This document shows, piece after piece, positions 16,567 through 25,677 of a stretch of DNA of 60,657 bases. The stretch lies in NCBI GenBank assembly GCA_020635975.1, contig JACJYT010000013.1, forward strand, positions 1-60,657. Reading direction: 5' to 3'. Origin of the DNA: Chitinophagales bacterium (GTDB taxonomy: Bacteria > Bacteroidota > Bacteroidia > Chitinophagales > UBA8649). The notes under the pieces were generated by a model. It was not told the origin of the DNA. It saw nothing but the letters and a program-made list of their open reading frames with translations, and did not search any database. The stretch's first letter is position 1, and every line of letters starts with the position of its first letter. The translations under genes were made by a program, and so were the position numbers.

Positions 16567-18966
16567 ATGAAAAAAATAGTAACAAATTTTTTTGCCACAG
16601 TCTTATGTCTAAGTGCCATGGCTCAAACCAACTCTGTTAAAGGGGTATTAAAGGATGCTCAAAGCCAGCAAGCCTTAGTAGGAGCAAATATAGAATGGAA
16701 TAAATCGAAGGGTATTAGTACCGATGAAAATGGTGCTTTTACTCTGAATTGCGAAGGCTCCTTAAAAATTAGAATTAGCTATATCGGGTATCAAAGTCTA
16801 GATACAACGCTAGATTGTTCACAAGCTAATTTTACTTTAAGTCTTCAAAAATCGGTTCAAACAATAGATCAAATAGAAATTACAGCGAGCTCCAATCCGA
16901 ATAGATCCCTCTTATTGCAGCCAGAATCTTTGGTGAAAATAGAAACTTCGGAAATCCAAAGAGGACAGGGTTTGTTTCTTCACGACGCCATCAATACCAA
17001 TGTGCCGGGTGTAACAATGTCGAACAGAACGGTTTCTGCTGGACAGCAAATCAATATTCGAGGTTATGGCAATGGCATGGGTATTAGAGGCGTAAACAAC
17101 AATTTCGATATGCAAGGTACCAAGGTTTACCTAAATGGTATTCCGCTAACCGATGCAGAAGGAAGTACCCTACTCGACGATATCGATTTTAATTCTGTTG
17201 GAAATGTCGAAATACTAAAAGGTCCTTCGGGAACTCTTTATGGTTTGGCAATTGCAGGAGTGGTGAATTTAGAAACGCTAGAAGCACAAGAAGATAAAAC
17301 GAGTATTAGTCAAGAAGTAATGGGCGGAAGCTATGGCTTATTGCGCACGAACACTCGCTTTGCTTACAGCAAAAACAAAGCACAACTCTTCTTAAATTAT
17401 GGTCACCAAAGTTATGGTGGCTTTATGGAGCACACTGCATCTAAAAAGGATTTTTTTAATGCCGTGGGTACTTTTACTTTAAGTGCTAAAGAAAAACTGA
17501 GTGCCTATATGGGCTATACCAATAGCAAGGATGAACGTAATGGAGAGCTGACCATAGAACAATACGATACTTTGGATTATTCAGGTAATGCAAGATATAT
17601 TAAAAACGATGCGCATTCTTCGGTAAAAACCTTTAGAGCAGGTTTAAGTCATAGCTATGTTTTTAATAAATACATTGCGAATACCACTACCATTTTTGGT
17701 TCTGGTCAAAGCATGGATAACAGTTCTGCCGGCGGTTGGACAGATAAAAGTCCCTTAAACTATGGTTTCAGAACTACTTTTGATAATAGTTTCGATATTA
17801 CGGAGCAAATTCGATTAACAGGCATCACCGGTTTAGAAATGCAAGCAATGAATGCGCAAACTGTAGGCTATGGCATGGGCGCAGATAGTACGAATTTAGC
17901 GGGCTATAATATTATTACGAGCTTGCGCAGCGATCAAATTACTAAAAGTTTTACCTATTCGTATTTTTCGGAATGGACAGCGCACTTGCCTTATGGCTTT
18001 AGTTTCAAAGCGGGGGTAGGATTGAGTAATATGCATATCCGATTGGAGGATCGTTTGTGGGGATTAAATAACAATACGCCAACAAACACCAAGGCTAAAT
18101 CTTATGAAACATCCTATAAAAATTTAGAGGCATTCAACCTGGCTATCAATAAAGAATTCTCTAAGGTGGCTTCGGTTTATGCTTCCTATTCGGAAGGCTA
18201 TAAAACTCCTGTGGGTTCTAATATTATTATTTCTACAACAGGGCAATTGAATACGGGACTTAAACCAGAAAAAGGTAGACAAATAGAATTAGGTACTAAG
18301 GGTAGTTTCTTAAACCATCGTTTGTTTTATACCCTAGCGGCATTTCATGCCGAGTTTAAGGATAAGTTTACAACCGAAACGGTTCAAAATCCAAGCAATA
18401 CAGCCACCTTGTATTCTTATATAGTGAACGGTGGCAAGTTAAATAATTATGGCTTGGAAGTTTTAGTGAAGTACGAAATCATGAAGAATAAAGATGCTTT
18501 TATCAGCTCTTTGCGTCCTTTTGCTAATCTTACTTATTCTAATTTCAGGTATAAGGATTTTGCCTACGAAAAAGTGGCTAAAGATGGCAGCGGAGCAGAT
18601 TCTACCGTGGTGGAAGATTATTCGGGAAATAAAGTGGCAGGAGTGGCACCTTTGGTATTTAATGCTGGAGTGGATGTGCTAACTAAAATTGGCTTATATG
18701 GCAATATTAATTACAATTTTAGAAGCAAAATGCCTTTTACTTCAGATGGCTTGAACGAAGCAGATGCTTATCATTTGCTAAATGCAAAAATTGGATTTAG
18801 AAAAACGATAAAAGCCTTTGCTTTCGATGCCTATGTGGGTGCTAATAATCTTACTAGTACGCAATATTATTCGATGTTGTTTATTAACCAATTACCCGAT
18901 GCTTACATTCCAGCCCCAAGAAAGATTAATTTCTTTGGCGGAGCAAGCCTGAGTTATTCGTTTTAA
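16567..18966 (+). CDS. TonB-dependent receptor, probable heme or siderophore receptor
   Basis: A 799-residue outer-membrane receptor: signal peptide (about 1-19), a CarboxypepD-reg-like domain (23-95) with ISYIGYQS, a plug (about 100-235) with NIRGYGNGMGIRG and VEILKGPSGTLYGLAIAGVVN, and a barrel ending in LSYSF. A hairpin terminator follows. Next come genes for a binding lipoprotein, a permease and an ATPase of heme-import type on the same strand, so the receptor likely delivers the same ligand to that importer. The ligand is inferred from context only. Confidence 0.87.
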   Translation: MKKIVTNFFATVLCLSAMAQTNSVKGVLKDAQSQQALVGANIEWNKSKGISTDENGAFTLNCEGSLKIRISYIGYQSLDTTLDCSQANFTLSLQKSVQTIDQIEITASSNPNRSLLLQPESLVKIETSEIQRGQGLFLHDAINTNVPGVTMSNRTVSAGQQINIRGYGNGMGIRGVNNNFDMQGTKVYLNGIPLTDAEGSTLLDDIDFNSVGNVEILKGPSGTLYGLAIAGVVNLETLEAQEDKTSISQEVMGGSYGLLRTNTRFAYSKNKAQLFLNYGHQSYGGFMEHTASKKDFFNAVGTFTLSAKEKLSAYMGYTNSKDERNGELTIEQYDTLDYSGNARYIKNDAHSSVKTFRAGLSHSYVFNKYIANTTTIFGSGQSMDNSSAGGWTDKSPLNYGFRTTFDNSFDITEQIRLTGITGLEMQAMNAQTVGYGMGADSTNLAGYNIITSLRSDQITKSFTYSYFSEWTAHLPYGFSFKAGVGLSNMHIRLEDRLWGLNNNTPTNTKAKSYETSYKNLEAFNLAINKEFSKVASVYASYSEGYKTPVGSNIIISTTGQLNTGLKPEKGRQIELGTKGSFLNHRLFYTLAAFHAEFKDKFTTETVQNPSNTATLYSYIVNGGKLNNYGLEVLVKYEIMKNKDAFISSLRPFANLTYSNFRYKDFAYEKVAKDGSGADSTVVEDYSGNKVAGVAPLVFNAGVDVLTKIGLYGNINYNFRSKMPFTSDGLNEADAYHLLNAKIGFRKTIKAFAFDAYVGANNLTSTQYYSMLFINQLPDAYIPAPRKINFFGGASLSYSF

Positions 18967-18975
18967 TTAGATTTC

Positions 18976-19012
18976 AAAGGATGTCTGCTCTTGAGCAGGC
19001 ATCCTTTTCTTT
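18976..19012 (+). terminator. Strong hairpin terminator/attenuator between receptor and importer
   Basis: AAAGGATGTCTGCT (18976-18989) pairs with AGCAGGCATCCTTT (18994-19007): 14 pairs including one G-U, with a CTTG loop and a trailing T-rich run. It sits 10 bp after the receptor stop and 13 bp before the lipoprotein ATG. It could reduce transcription into the importer genes rather than fully separate them. Confidence 0.8.
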
Positions 19013-19025
19013 AAATAATTTAGCT

Positions 19026-19907
19026 ATGAAAAAGATAATTTTATGGAGTTTCCTCCTGTTGGGACTCGTATCCTGCAAGCGATTTTTTAATAAAGAAAAT
19101 ACGCAAGCACAAGAAGAACGTATCGTTTGTATTTCTAAACAATACAGCGAAATTATATTTGCTTTAGAGGCAGAACAAGACTTGGTGGCTGTTGATCTTT
19201 CGAGTACCTATCCACCAGAAATTAAAAATTTACCTAGCATTGGTTACCACCGGGCTTTAAGTGCTGAGGCGGTTTTGGCTATGCATCCCACTCTAATTAT
19301 TCACGATAATAATATCGGACCAGAATATGTAGTGGATCAATTAAACCAGCTCCAAATTCCTATGAAAGTTTTTGATACCAAGGCCGAAGATTTGGAAACT
19401 ACAGAAGCTCTTATTAAGGAAATGGGAGGGTATTTTCATCAAGAAGCTAAGGCAGAAGAATTAGTGCAAAAATTGCGAGAAGATATGGCGCTCGCCTTAA
19501 AAAATAAAGAACAATACGAGGGCTTAGCGCTTCCCAAAGTTTTAATTATTCACTTTGGTAGAGCGAACAATGTGTATTTAGTAGTTTCGGGAGAGGGTAG
19601 TGCTGCAAAAATGATACGTTGGGCAGGAGGGGAGATTGCTGTTGACCCAGAAAAAGGAATGAAGCAACTATCTGCAGAAGTGGTGGCTGAGTCGAATCCA
19701 GATATCATTTTATTGACCGATTTTGGCTATGACCAATTGGCTAGTTTAGATAAAATTAAAGAATTGCCTGGAGTGGGTGCTACTAAAGCAGCACAAGAAG
19801 ATAAAATTTATAGGGTAGAAGAGCATGATTTAATTTATTTGGGACCAAGAACTGGAGAGAATGTACTCTTGTTACAAAAATTGTTGCATGGAGAAAATGA
19901 AAAATAA
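19026..19907 (+). CDS. hmuT: Heme-type ABC importer, substrate-binding lipoprotein
   Basis: A 293-residue class III periplasmic binding protein. The ATG at 19026 gives an SPII signal with lipobox LVSC; an upstream in-frame start at 18981 would fall inside the terminator hairpin and is rejected. Features include RIVCISKQYSEIIFAL near the N-terminus, the SIGYHRALSAEAVLAMHPTLII segment usual for HmuT/BtuF-like proteins, and GRANNVYLVVSGEGSAAKMI in the C-lobe. It overlaps the permease gene by 11 nt. It is expected to hand heme (or a related chelate) to the inner-membrane permease; the heme assignment rests mainly on the HmuV-like ATPase downstream. Confidence 0.8.
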   Translation: MKKIILWSFLLLGLVSCKRFFNKENTQAQEERIVCISKQYSEIIFALEAEQDLVAVDLSSTYPPEIKNLPSIGYHRALSAEAVLAMHPTLIIHDNNIGPEYVVDQLNQLQIPMKVFDTKAEDLETTEALIKEMGGYFHQEAKAEELVQKLREDMALALKNKEQYEGLALPKVLIIHFGRANNVYLVVSGEGSAAKMIRWAGGEIAVDPEKGMKQLSAEVVAESNPDIILLTDFGYDQLASLDKIKELPGVGATKAAQEDKIYRVEEHDLIYLGPRTGENVLLLQKLLHGENEK

Positions 19908-20922
19908 AGCGTTCCTCATTTACTTGCTTTTGTTTCTCTTGGTCTTGCTAGCTATACCTTTAGCTGCGAGCTTCGGGGCTGTTCAAATTACTTTACCCGA
20001 GATCCAATCTGCTTTGTATAAAGGACTTACAGCCAACCAGGATTTAAGCTTGCACGAAGGTATTTTTCTGCAAATTAGATTGCCTCGAGTATTGCTTTGT
20101 CTTTTTGTTGGTGCTAGCTTGGCGGTGAGTGGTGCTTTGTTACAAGCTTTGTTTCGAAATCCAATTATTGAACCTGGACTCATAGGGACCTCTAGTGGAG
20201 CGGCATTGGGAGCATCTGTTTATTTTGTACTTGGAGCTAGTTTGCCATTTCATCTTGGCGAATGGACCTTGCCAGTTCTAGCCTTTGCAGGAGGGGTATT
20301 TGCTACCTTAGTGGTAATGCTTTTTGCTCAAAGTGAAAACCGTTCTAAGAACCAAGTCTTGCTCCTACTCTTAATAGGTATTTCGATCAATGCCTTGTGC
20401 ATTAGCATGATGGGCTTTCTATCTTACATTGCGCGCGATCCGCAAGCTCGATCTATTACTTTTTGGAGCTTAGGAACTTTCTCGGGAGCCAATTGGAAGG
20501 CCGTATTTATCGTTGGTTTTTCTACTCTAACTAGTGTGTTTATGTCCTTATTTTATGCCAAAAAATTAAACACCTTGATTCTGGGTGATGAAGAGGCGAT
20601 GTATCTCGGAGTTTCCATAAAACGCTTGAAAATAATAGTATTGGGCATTAATGTTTTGATGGTGGCAACGGCTACTGCCTTTGTTGGGGTAATTTCCTTT
20701 GTGGGTTTAATTGTGCCGCATGTATTGCGACTCTTGCACAATTCGGAAAATACTTATCTCATTATTGCTGGTGCTATGGCTGGGGGCTTACTTGTCTTAA
20801 TGGCCGATTTTGTTGCTAGAAATCTATTTGCTCCCGCCGAGTTGCCTATTGGTATTGTTTGTTCTTTTATAGGCGCTCCTTTGTTTATCTATTTATTGAA
20901 AAGCAGTAATAAATTCTTATGA
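19897..20922 (+). CDS. hmuU: Heme-type ABC importer, FecCD-family permease
   Basis: About 341 residues with eight to ten membrane helices. FecCD signatures are visible: RLPRVLLCLFVGASLAVSGA, NPIIEPGLIGTSSGAA, and GVISFVGLIVPHVLRLL (the coupling-helix region contacting the ATPase). I start at the ATG at 19897, inside the end of the lipoprotein gene. The stop overlaps the ATPase start by 4 nt, so the three importer genes are translationally coupled. Confidence 0.88.
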   Translation: MKNKAFLIYLLLFLLVLLAIPLAASFGAVQITLPEIQSALYKGLTANQDLSLHEGIFLQIRLPRVLLCLFVGASLAVSGALLQALFRNPIIEPGLIGTSSGAALGASVYFVLGASLPFHLGEWTLPVLAFAGGVFATLVVMLFAQSENRSKNQVLLLLLIGISINALCISMMGFLSYIARDPQARSITFWSLGTFSGANWKAVFIVGFSTLTSVFMSLFYAKKLNTLILGDEEAMYLGVSIKRLKIIVLGINVLMVATATAFVGVISFVGLIVPHVLRLLHNSENTYLIIAGAMAGGLLVLMADFVARNLFAPAELPIGIVCSFIGAPLFIYLLKSSNKFL

Positions 20923-21695
20923 TAAAAGTTGAAAACTTAAGCTATAGCGTGAAGGGGAAAAACTTGTTGCACAATCTTGATTTAGAGATTCAAAAAGGCA
21001 AGATTCATTTTATTATAGGTCCGAATGGCGCAGGAAAATCTACTTTCGTTCATTTGGCTGCAGGTAAGTTGGAAGCGGGCAGCAAGAATATTTGGTATGA
21101 AGGTAAGCAGTTAAGCGAGTTTTCTGCAAATGCTTTGGCGAAGAAAAGAGCGGTATTGTCTCAGTTTACAGAGATAGCTTTTCCGATTCAGGTGCTCGAT
21201 GTAGTGATGTTGGGGCGCTATCCCTATTTCACCAATAATCCTAGTAAAGAAGACCGAGACATTGTAGAAAAATGCATAGCATTATTAGATTTAGAATCGT
21301 TTCGTGAGCGCAATATTTTAAGTTTAAGTGGCGGCGAAAAACAACGAGTACATATCGCACGAGTATTGGCGCAAATTTGGAAGGCAGAGAAAGAGGAGCA
21401 AGCGGTTTTGTTTTTAGATGAACCTCTAAACTCCTTAGATATTTATTATCAAATCTTTGTTTTGCGCTTACTAAAGCGTTTGCAAGAAGAGCAAAATTTA
21501 ACGATTGTTGGTGTTGTTCATGATTTGAATTTAGCTGCACAATACGCCGATGACTTGTCAATTTTTTATGAAGGACAAGTTGTTGCTACGGGTTTAGTAG
21601 ATGAAATTTTCACCCAAGAGCATATACAGCTTTACTTTCGTTTAGAGGGGAAGCTACTAGAATTTGAGGGGAAAAAGCAGCTGCTTTTCAGCTAG
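20919..21695 (+). CDS. hmuV: Heme-type ABC importer, ATP-binding protein
   Basis: A 258-residue ABC ATPase with Walker A GPNGAGKST, signature LSGGEKQRVHIARVL, Walker B VLFLDEP and the switch histidine in VVHDLN. The LAQIWKAEKEEQAVLFLDEP segment between signature and Walker B carries the short insertion typical of HmuV-type heme importers. It ends the importer operon; a palindrome at its 3' end (AAAAGCAGCTGCTTTT) has no loop and is a poor terminator. Confidence 0.88.
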   Translation: MIKVENLSYSVKGKNLLHNLDLEIQKGKIHFIIGPNGAGKSTFVHLAAGKLEAGSKNIWYEGKQLSEFSANALAKKRAVLSQFTEIAFPIQVLDVVMLGRYPYFTNNPSKEDRDIVEKCIALLDLESFRERNILSLSGGEKQRVHIARVLAQIWKAEKEEQAVLFLDEPLNSLDIYYQIFVLRLLKRLQEEQNLTIVGVVHDLNLAAQYADDLSIFYEGQVVATGLVDEIFTQEHIQLYFRLEGKLLEFEGKKQLLFS

Positions 21696-21722
21696 ATATT
21701 TTAATGGTGTCGAGTGTTATGC

Positions 21723-21783
21723 AGGTGTCGGGAGCGTCCTCTCAACCATTGCTTGTGAGGTCGGGAGCTTCCTCCAGACACCT
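21723..21783. repeat. REP-like cluster downstream of the heme importer
   Basis: Outer inverted ends AGGTGTC (21723-21729) and GACACCT (21777-21783) enclose two direct 15-mers, GTCGGGAGC[G/T]TCCTC, at 21727-21741 and 21760-21774. A third, degenerate copy (TAGGAGCTTTCTCC) lies near 21855. It looks like a small repetitive-element cluster of unknown type. Confidence 0.5.
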
Positions 21784-21790
21784 ACAAATC

Positions 21791-21827
21791 CCTCATCGGG
21801 GTCTCTAAGCGAGGACCCTGATGCTAT
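21791..21827. repeat. REP-like hairpin, copy 1
   Basis: The hairpin ATCGGGGTC-CTC / GAG-GACCCTGAT with a one-base bulge is the sister of the element at 25467-25503. The stems differ by two changes that both keep pairing, which supports a selected or recently mobilised structure. Confidence 0.65.
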
Positions 21828-21883
21828 ATAATTAGGATGCTAATTCCCATTGAGTTAGGAGCTTTCTCCCTTTACCTCAACAA

Positions 21884-22846
21884 TTATTTTTGCTCTTGTT
21901 TTAGCTGTTCGATAAAGCTAAGTGCCTCATCATTCGACTTTAGCTCAATGACTTGCTCGCCAACTTGAAGTGCTCTAACAGCGAGCTCTTTTATCCAAAT
22001 TTCTCCTTTATTGGCTTTACTTTTAAAATATTGTACCTGAATAATCCAAAATCCCTCCTTGTATAAATAGTCGAAGTAGGTATAATTTATGCCTTCGGTA
22101 AGTCCCGCTATGTTCTTGCTTTTTCTCTTGCCATAGTCAATTTGAGTAATTACATTACCTTGCTCGTCATATTCGAATTCTGAAATTTCATATACCTTTT
22201 TACCATTTTCGAAATAATTCAATACAGATTTTACTACTAAGTCATTTTTTAAATATTCTGTTTTTTCGACTAGGGTTGTCCAGTTTTTGCTAAAAATACT
22301 GTCTTTGCTGAAGATGCTTTCGTTGTTTATTCTTCCCCCTAAATATCTTTCTTGTTTTACTAACTCGCCTTGGTTGTTGTAGTAGTTTTTATAGCTTTCT
22401 TCAAAAAGGCTTTGGTAGCCCTTATTCTCTTCACCAGGTTTTTCTTTTTTTATATTGATTTCTTCTGAGTTTCCATTTTTCGAGTAGCTGTAAGTGCTTT
22501 GCACTAATTCGCGTTGCACATTATTACTAAGTTTATCTACACGATCGGTGCCAGCTAGTTTTCCAATAATTTTGCCATTCGAATAACTATATTTTGTGTG
22601 ATATTGCACGAAGTCGTCCCCGCTTAATTCTTCAAGAAGTTTCCCCTCGGCAAAGACATATAAACGCTTGTATTTAGGAGTAAGTTTAACTTGATTTGTG
22701 CTTTGGTCTATACTATAAGCAACAGATGTTTCTTGCAATTTTGTTAGGTTTTCGGGTAAAGCAAAATCTTGACAACTTGAATTTTCAAATTGTGCCAAGC
22801 CGAAGGAAGTTTGTAGGAAAAACAGGAAGAATAGAATGTATTTCAT
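21884..22846 (-). CDS. Secreted protein with YD/MORN-like sequence periodicity, unknown function
   Basis: About 320 residues starting at the ATG at 22846, which is directly followed by a signal peptide (YILFFLFFLQTSFGLAQ); an upstream in-frame ATG pair at 22915 is less likely. The body has loosely repeated Tyr/Asn-Gly motifs such as YSNGKIIGKL, YNNQGELVKQ, YFENGKKVYE and YDEQGNVITQ, as in RHS/YD or MORN-type surface proteins. It ends with a short helical region. Probably exported to the periplasm; no function assigned. Confidence 0.7.
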   Translation of the reverse strand: MKYILFFLFFLQTSFGLAQFENSSCQDFALPENLTKLQETSVAYSIDQSTNQVKLTPKYKRLYVFAEGKLLEELSGDDFVQYHTKYSYSNGKIIGKLAGTDRVDKLSNNVQRELVQSTYSYSKNGNSEEINIKKEKPGEENKGYQSLFEESYKNYYNNQGELVKQERYLGGRINNESIFSKDSIFSKNWTTLVEKTEYLKNDLVVKSVLNYFENGKKVYEISEFEYDEQGNVITQIDYGKRKSKNIAGLTEGINYTYFDYLYKEGFWIIQVQYFKSKANKGEIWIKELAVRALQVGEQVIELKSNDEALSFIEQLKQEQK

Positions 22847-22965
22847 AGTTAATATTTTGATGGTTTCTTTTTTGTTTTGCTTTACAAAACAAAAAGTTTT
22901 AGGCCAAAGCATCAATACGGCATTTGTAGTATTTTAGCTCTAAAAGTAGGCACTTTAGATTATTA

Positions 22966-23448
22966 TTATTTTTTCGATTCAGCATGTTTAAGCATTTCAA
23001 GAAATTGATTTTTGTCCATTTTTCCCACGGCATAATCTAGAACCTCACCTTTATTATTAACTATTATACTTGTAGGTGTTGCTGCTACTTTATAGTAGTT
23101 CACGATTTCTATTGTGCTTGGCGAGGCAATATCAATTTGGATTGCATGTAGCTTAGCATTAACTATTTTTTCTACTTCGGAATCGGCGAATACTTCACGT
23201 TTCATAATTTGACAAGGAGAACACCATTTACCTGTAAAAAACAAAAGAGTGTTTTTGTTAGAGCTAGAGTTAGAAAGTTCCTCGATAGAAGAAATTGGTT
23301 TTGCCCATTCAATTTGATTGGAGGGCGAGTAAAAAGAATAGCCTGCATAGGCCAGGGATAAAACTAGAAAACTAAGCCAGAAAAATTTCCAAAATAGGGC
23401 TGCTTTGTTTTTAGTAGCTTCTTGACTAGACTTAGTGGCTGTATTCAT
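22966..23448 (-). CDS. Membrane-anchored thioredoxin-like protein
   Basis: 160 residues: a membrane anchor at about 17-40 and a thioredoxin fold behind it with the redox motif KWCSPC (C76, C79) and the cis-proline segment VAATPTSII. The active-site spacing (CxxC) is normal, so a disulfide reductase or isomerase role in the periplasm is likely. It is single-gene spaced (118 bp to the next minus-strand gene). Partners are unknown. Confidence 0.85.
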   Translation of the reverse strand: MNTATKSSQEATKNKAALFWKFFWLSFLVLSLAYAGYSFYSPSNQIEWAKPISSIEELSNSSSNKNTLLFFTGKWCSPCQIMKREVFADSEVEKIVNAKLHAIQIDIASPSTIEIVNYYKVAATPTSIIVNNKGEVLDYAVGKMDKNQFLEMLKHAESKK

Positions 23449-23596
23449 TTTTTAGTTTTAGACTAAAGTTTTAGACTGCAAGATAAGACTGCAGCTATAC
23501 TTTGTATAGGAATAGCTTCTAAGTTAAGTTAAACTTAAGGAGCAAGCGAATGAAGCAAGGAAAAATATCGTTTTTATTCCTCTGCTCACAGGCTTC

Positions 23597-23989
23597 TTAA
23601 ATGGAAGGGATGGCCTCTTCCAATACTAGTTGTCCACTAGCGTCCCAATAGCTAACCGTCATTTCCAACATATTGGTAGTCCATTTTTCCACGCCTGCTT
23701 CGGCAGCTTGTTTGCAAAATGTGAGATAATCACTTTGCCCTTTTTGATGCTCTGTTAGGGCTTGTTTTAGACTAGAGGTGGAGCTGGTCTTGTGGATTTC
23801 TAGCTGGGAATATTTAGCCTCGGCTTCTAAAGTAAATCCATCAACTCCGTAGTATTTGGTACTGCCATCCGTAACAAAATTATCGTAGTGACTAATACCT
23901 AAGTCTTTTAAATCTTGCACATATTGCGGGAAGTCTGCGCCACTTTTTACTTTCTTATGTGCTTGGTAAATTTGTTCGATACTAAACAT
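23597..23989 (-). CDS. DUF1398-family protein
   Basis: A 130-residue cytoplasmic protein resembling the DUF1398 (YbcV-like) family: an N-terminal helix IEQIYQAHKKVKSGADFPQY, the segment GISHYDNFVTDGSTKYYG, and the C-terminal GVEKWTTNMLEMTVSYWD. The family is small and of unknown function. Length is normal and no defect is visible. The start ATG at 23989 is preceded by a GGGAG-poor, A/T-rich leader. Confidence 0.8.
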   Translation of the reverse strand: MFSIEQIYQAHKKVKSGADFPQYVQDLKDLGISHYDNFVTDGSTKYYGVDGFTLEAEAKYSQLEIHKTSSTSSLKQALTEHQKGQSDYLTFCKQAAEAGVEKWTTNMLEMTVSYWDASGQLVLEEAIPSI

Positions 23990-24132
23990 AGGGAGATTTG
24001 GTTTTTTTGATTAGAAATAGGATAGATTTTAGTGTAAAAGGTAAATAGTGGGGGTTAAGTTTTAGTAAATTTCATTTTAGGTTTTGAAATAAGGATTTTG
24101 ACAAATATTAAGGAGATTGCTTAACAAATTAA

Positions 24133-25317
24133 CTATTCACTTAGGCATATTTCTGGTAACATTTTAGAGTAAGATTCAAATTTATCAATTTTCAATAAGC
24201 TATCTCGAACATCAATTAATTGATAAATTAAAACTTTGGGAGTCATCCATTCTGCAAAACTAATCCTTCTTCTCTCTATTCGTGAAGAATTTAGGTAATC
24301 TTGCCATTCAATTTTTGGAGTATTTACTAAATTTATTTCTTCAAGAAGTAATTGATATAACTCATAAGTCTTAGCAGAATCGGATAAGTTAAGATAGATT
24401 TGTTTCTTTATATCTGAAGGAAAGGCATAAGGCCAAAAATTGATAGAATTTTTATCATATAAGCACCAGCCTTGATCTTTTACATTTCTAACAACGATGA
24501 TTTGAAGGATGATTGTATCTAGCGATACCGGCTTGTTGGATGAGAATGCTGATTTTAGAATAGCAACTTGATTGTAAGAACTTTCAGTACGATATTTTTT
24601 TAGTGCTTCAATAGTTTCGGAATTAAATTCTAAGCCATAGTTAGCTCTAGCATATTCCAATTTCATATCCACAAATTGGTGCTCTTCTTCAAAGTGCTTA
24701 AAGTAGGCTTTGTTAATGATTTCTTGATCTAAACTTGTAAAATTGTATAGCGTAATAGTTCCTAGAATACAAACAAAAAACGAAATTGCCATCCATGTTC
24801 CAACATGATAAACACGCCGTATGCTTATCCAATTATATAAGAAAACAACCAAGGGTAACAATAAAAAAATTATTCCAAAGTCTTCATACAATTTTAGCTG
24901 ATTATCGTAGCTTGATCTAGAAAACAGAATAAAAACTAGAAGTGTACCAAAGCGAGCAATTAACATTAAGATTAACCAAAAAAACAAGTAGCTATTTGTT
25001 CTAGCTACTTGCGAATAAATTGTAGACATTCTTTTTTTACTAGGAACTTGATGCAACCAAATCCAAAGGGTAATGGAAAGTCCGAGAACTGCAGAAATGG
25101 AAGCATAGAAATAGTTATAAAAATGAAGTTCGTTTTGATCTAAAATCATTAAATCTGCAGAAGAGCTAGTAAGTGTTCTAAGAATTTCTCTTGAGTAATT
25201 AAATAGATAAGATAAAGTAAATGCAGTGAGAATTCCGACAAAAAGTCCAAAATAAAATCTTGTAGATCCAATACTTTTAATGGAGATTTTTTCTTTCCCA
25301 AATCTTTTCTTCATCAT
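24133..25317 (-). CDS. Multi-pass membrane protein, unknown function
   Basis: 394 residues: five to six hydrophobic segments between about 24 and 210 (for example GLFVGILTAFTLSYLF, YNYFYASISAVLGLSITLWIWL, LFFWLILMLIARFGTLLVFILF, IIFLLLPLVVFLYNWI and WMAISFFVCILGTITLY), then a roughly 180-residue soluble C-terminal domain. No catalytic or transport motif is recognised. It lies upstream of the DUF1398 and thioredoxin-like genes on the same strand but with gaps over 100 bp, so an operon is not certain. Confidence 0.65.
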   Translation of the reverse strand: MMKKRFGKEKISIKSIGSTRFYFGLFVGILTAFTLSYLFNYSREILRTLTSSSADLMILDQNELHFYNYFYASISAVLGLSITLWIWLHQVPSKKRMSTIYSQVARTNSYLFFWLILMLIARFGTLLVFILFSRSSYDNQLKLYEDFGIIFLLLPLVVFLYNWISIRRVYHVGTWMAISFFVCILGTITLYNFTSLDQEIINKAYFKHFEEEHQFVDMKLEYARANYGLEFNSETIEALKKYRTESSYNQVAILKSAFSSNKPVSLDTIILQIIVVRNVKDQGWCLYDKNSINFWPYAFPSDIKKQIYLNLSDSAKTYELYQLLLEEINLVNTPKIEWQDYLNSSRIERRRISFAEWMTPKVLIYQLIDVRDSLLKIDKFESYSKMLPEICLSE

Positions 25318-25677
25318 TGGTATAATTCTAAAGTAGCGATGAGCTTGAGTGAGTGCTTATAGTTCTTATTATAAGTCATATGTAAATATAAAACATTCTA
25401 ATATTTTAAGAAAGCTAAAGAAAAACCGTTTGGCAGAACTTAAGTGTACAATCTAATTTGAATTACCCTCCTCAGGGTCTCTCAACGAGGACCCTGAGGC
25501 TATGGCATTCTGATACATGCAAAAGCCTACTACTTGTATTCTAGATTTTTTGTAATGCAAGGAAGAAACTGCTTGTAGAATAGTAAATTTTCCAATCATT
25601 GCCTCTCCCTCTTCTTTAATTTTGTGTAAAGCCCATGCCATTGGTATAGGCATATACTAGGAAGTAGATGGAGAAAA
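25318..25677. other. Intergenic stretch carrying REP-like hairpin copy 2
   Basis: A 360-bp stretch. The only clear structure is the hairpin at 25467-25503. A 66-codon open frame on the minus strand crosses that hairpin and lacks protein-like features, so I do not call it a gene. Confidence 0.5.
25467..25503. repeat. REP-like hairpin, copy 2
   Basis: CCTCAGGGTC-CTC (25470-25483, with one bulged T) pairs with GAG-GACCCTGAGG (25487-25499) around an AAC loop. The flanks CCTC and GCTAT match copy 1 at 21791-21827. An A-T pair in copy 1 is C-G here, and a G-U pair is A-T, so the stem is conserved rather than the sequence. Confidence 0.7.

Noticed and set aside
22866..22895. A/T-only hairpin as terminator of the thioredoxin-like gene
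   Set aside because: The stem has almost no G-C pairs and lacks a T-run in the right direction.
25453..25653. 66-codon minus-strand frame
   Set aside because: Its end is the REP-like hairpin sequence and no homology-like features are seen.
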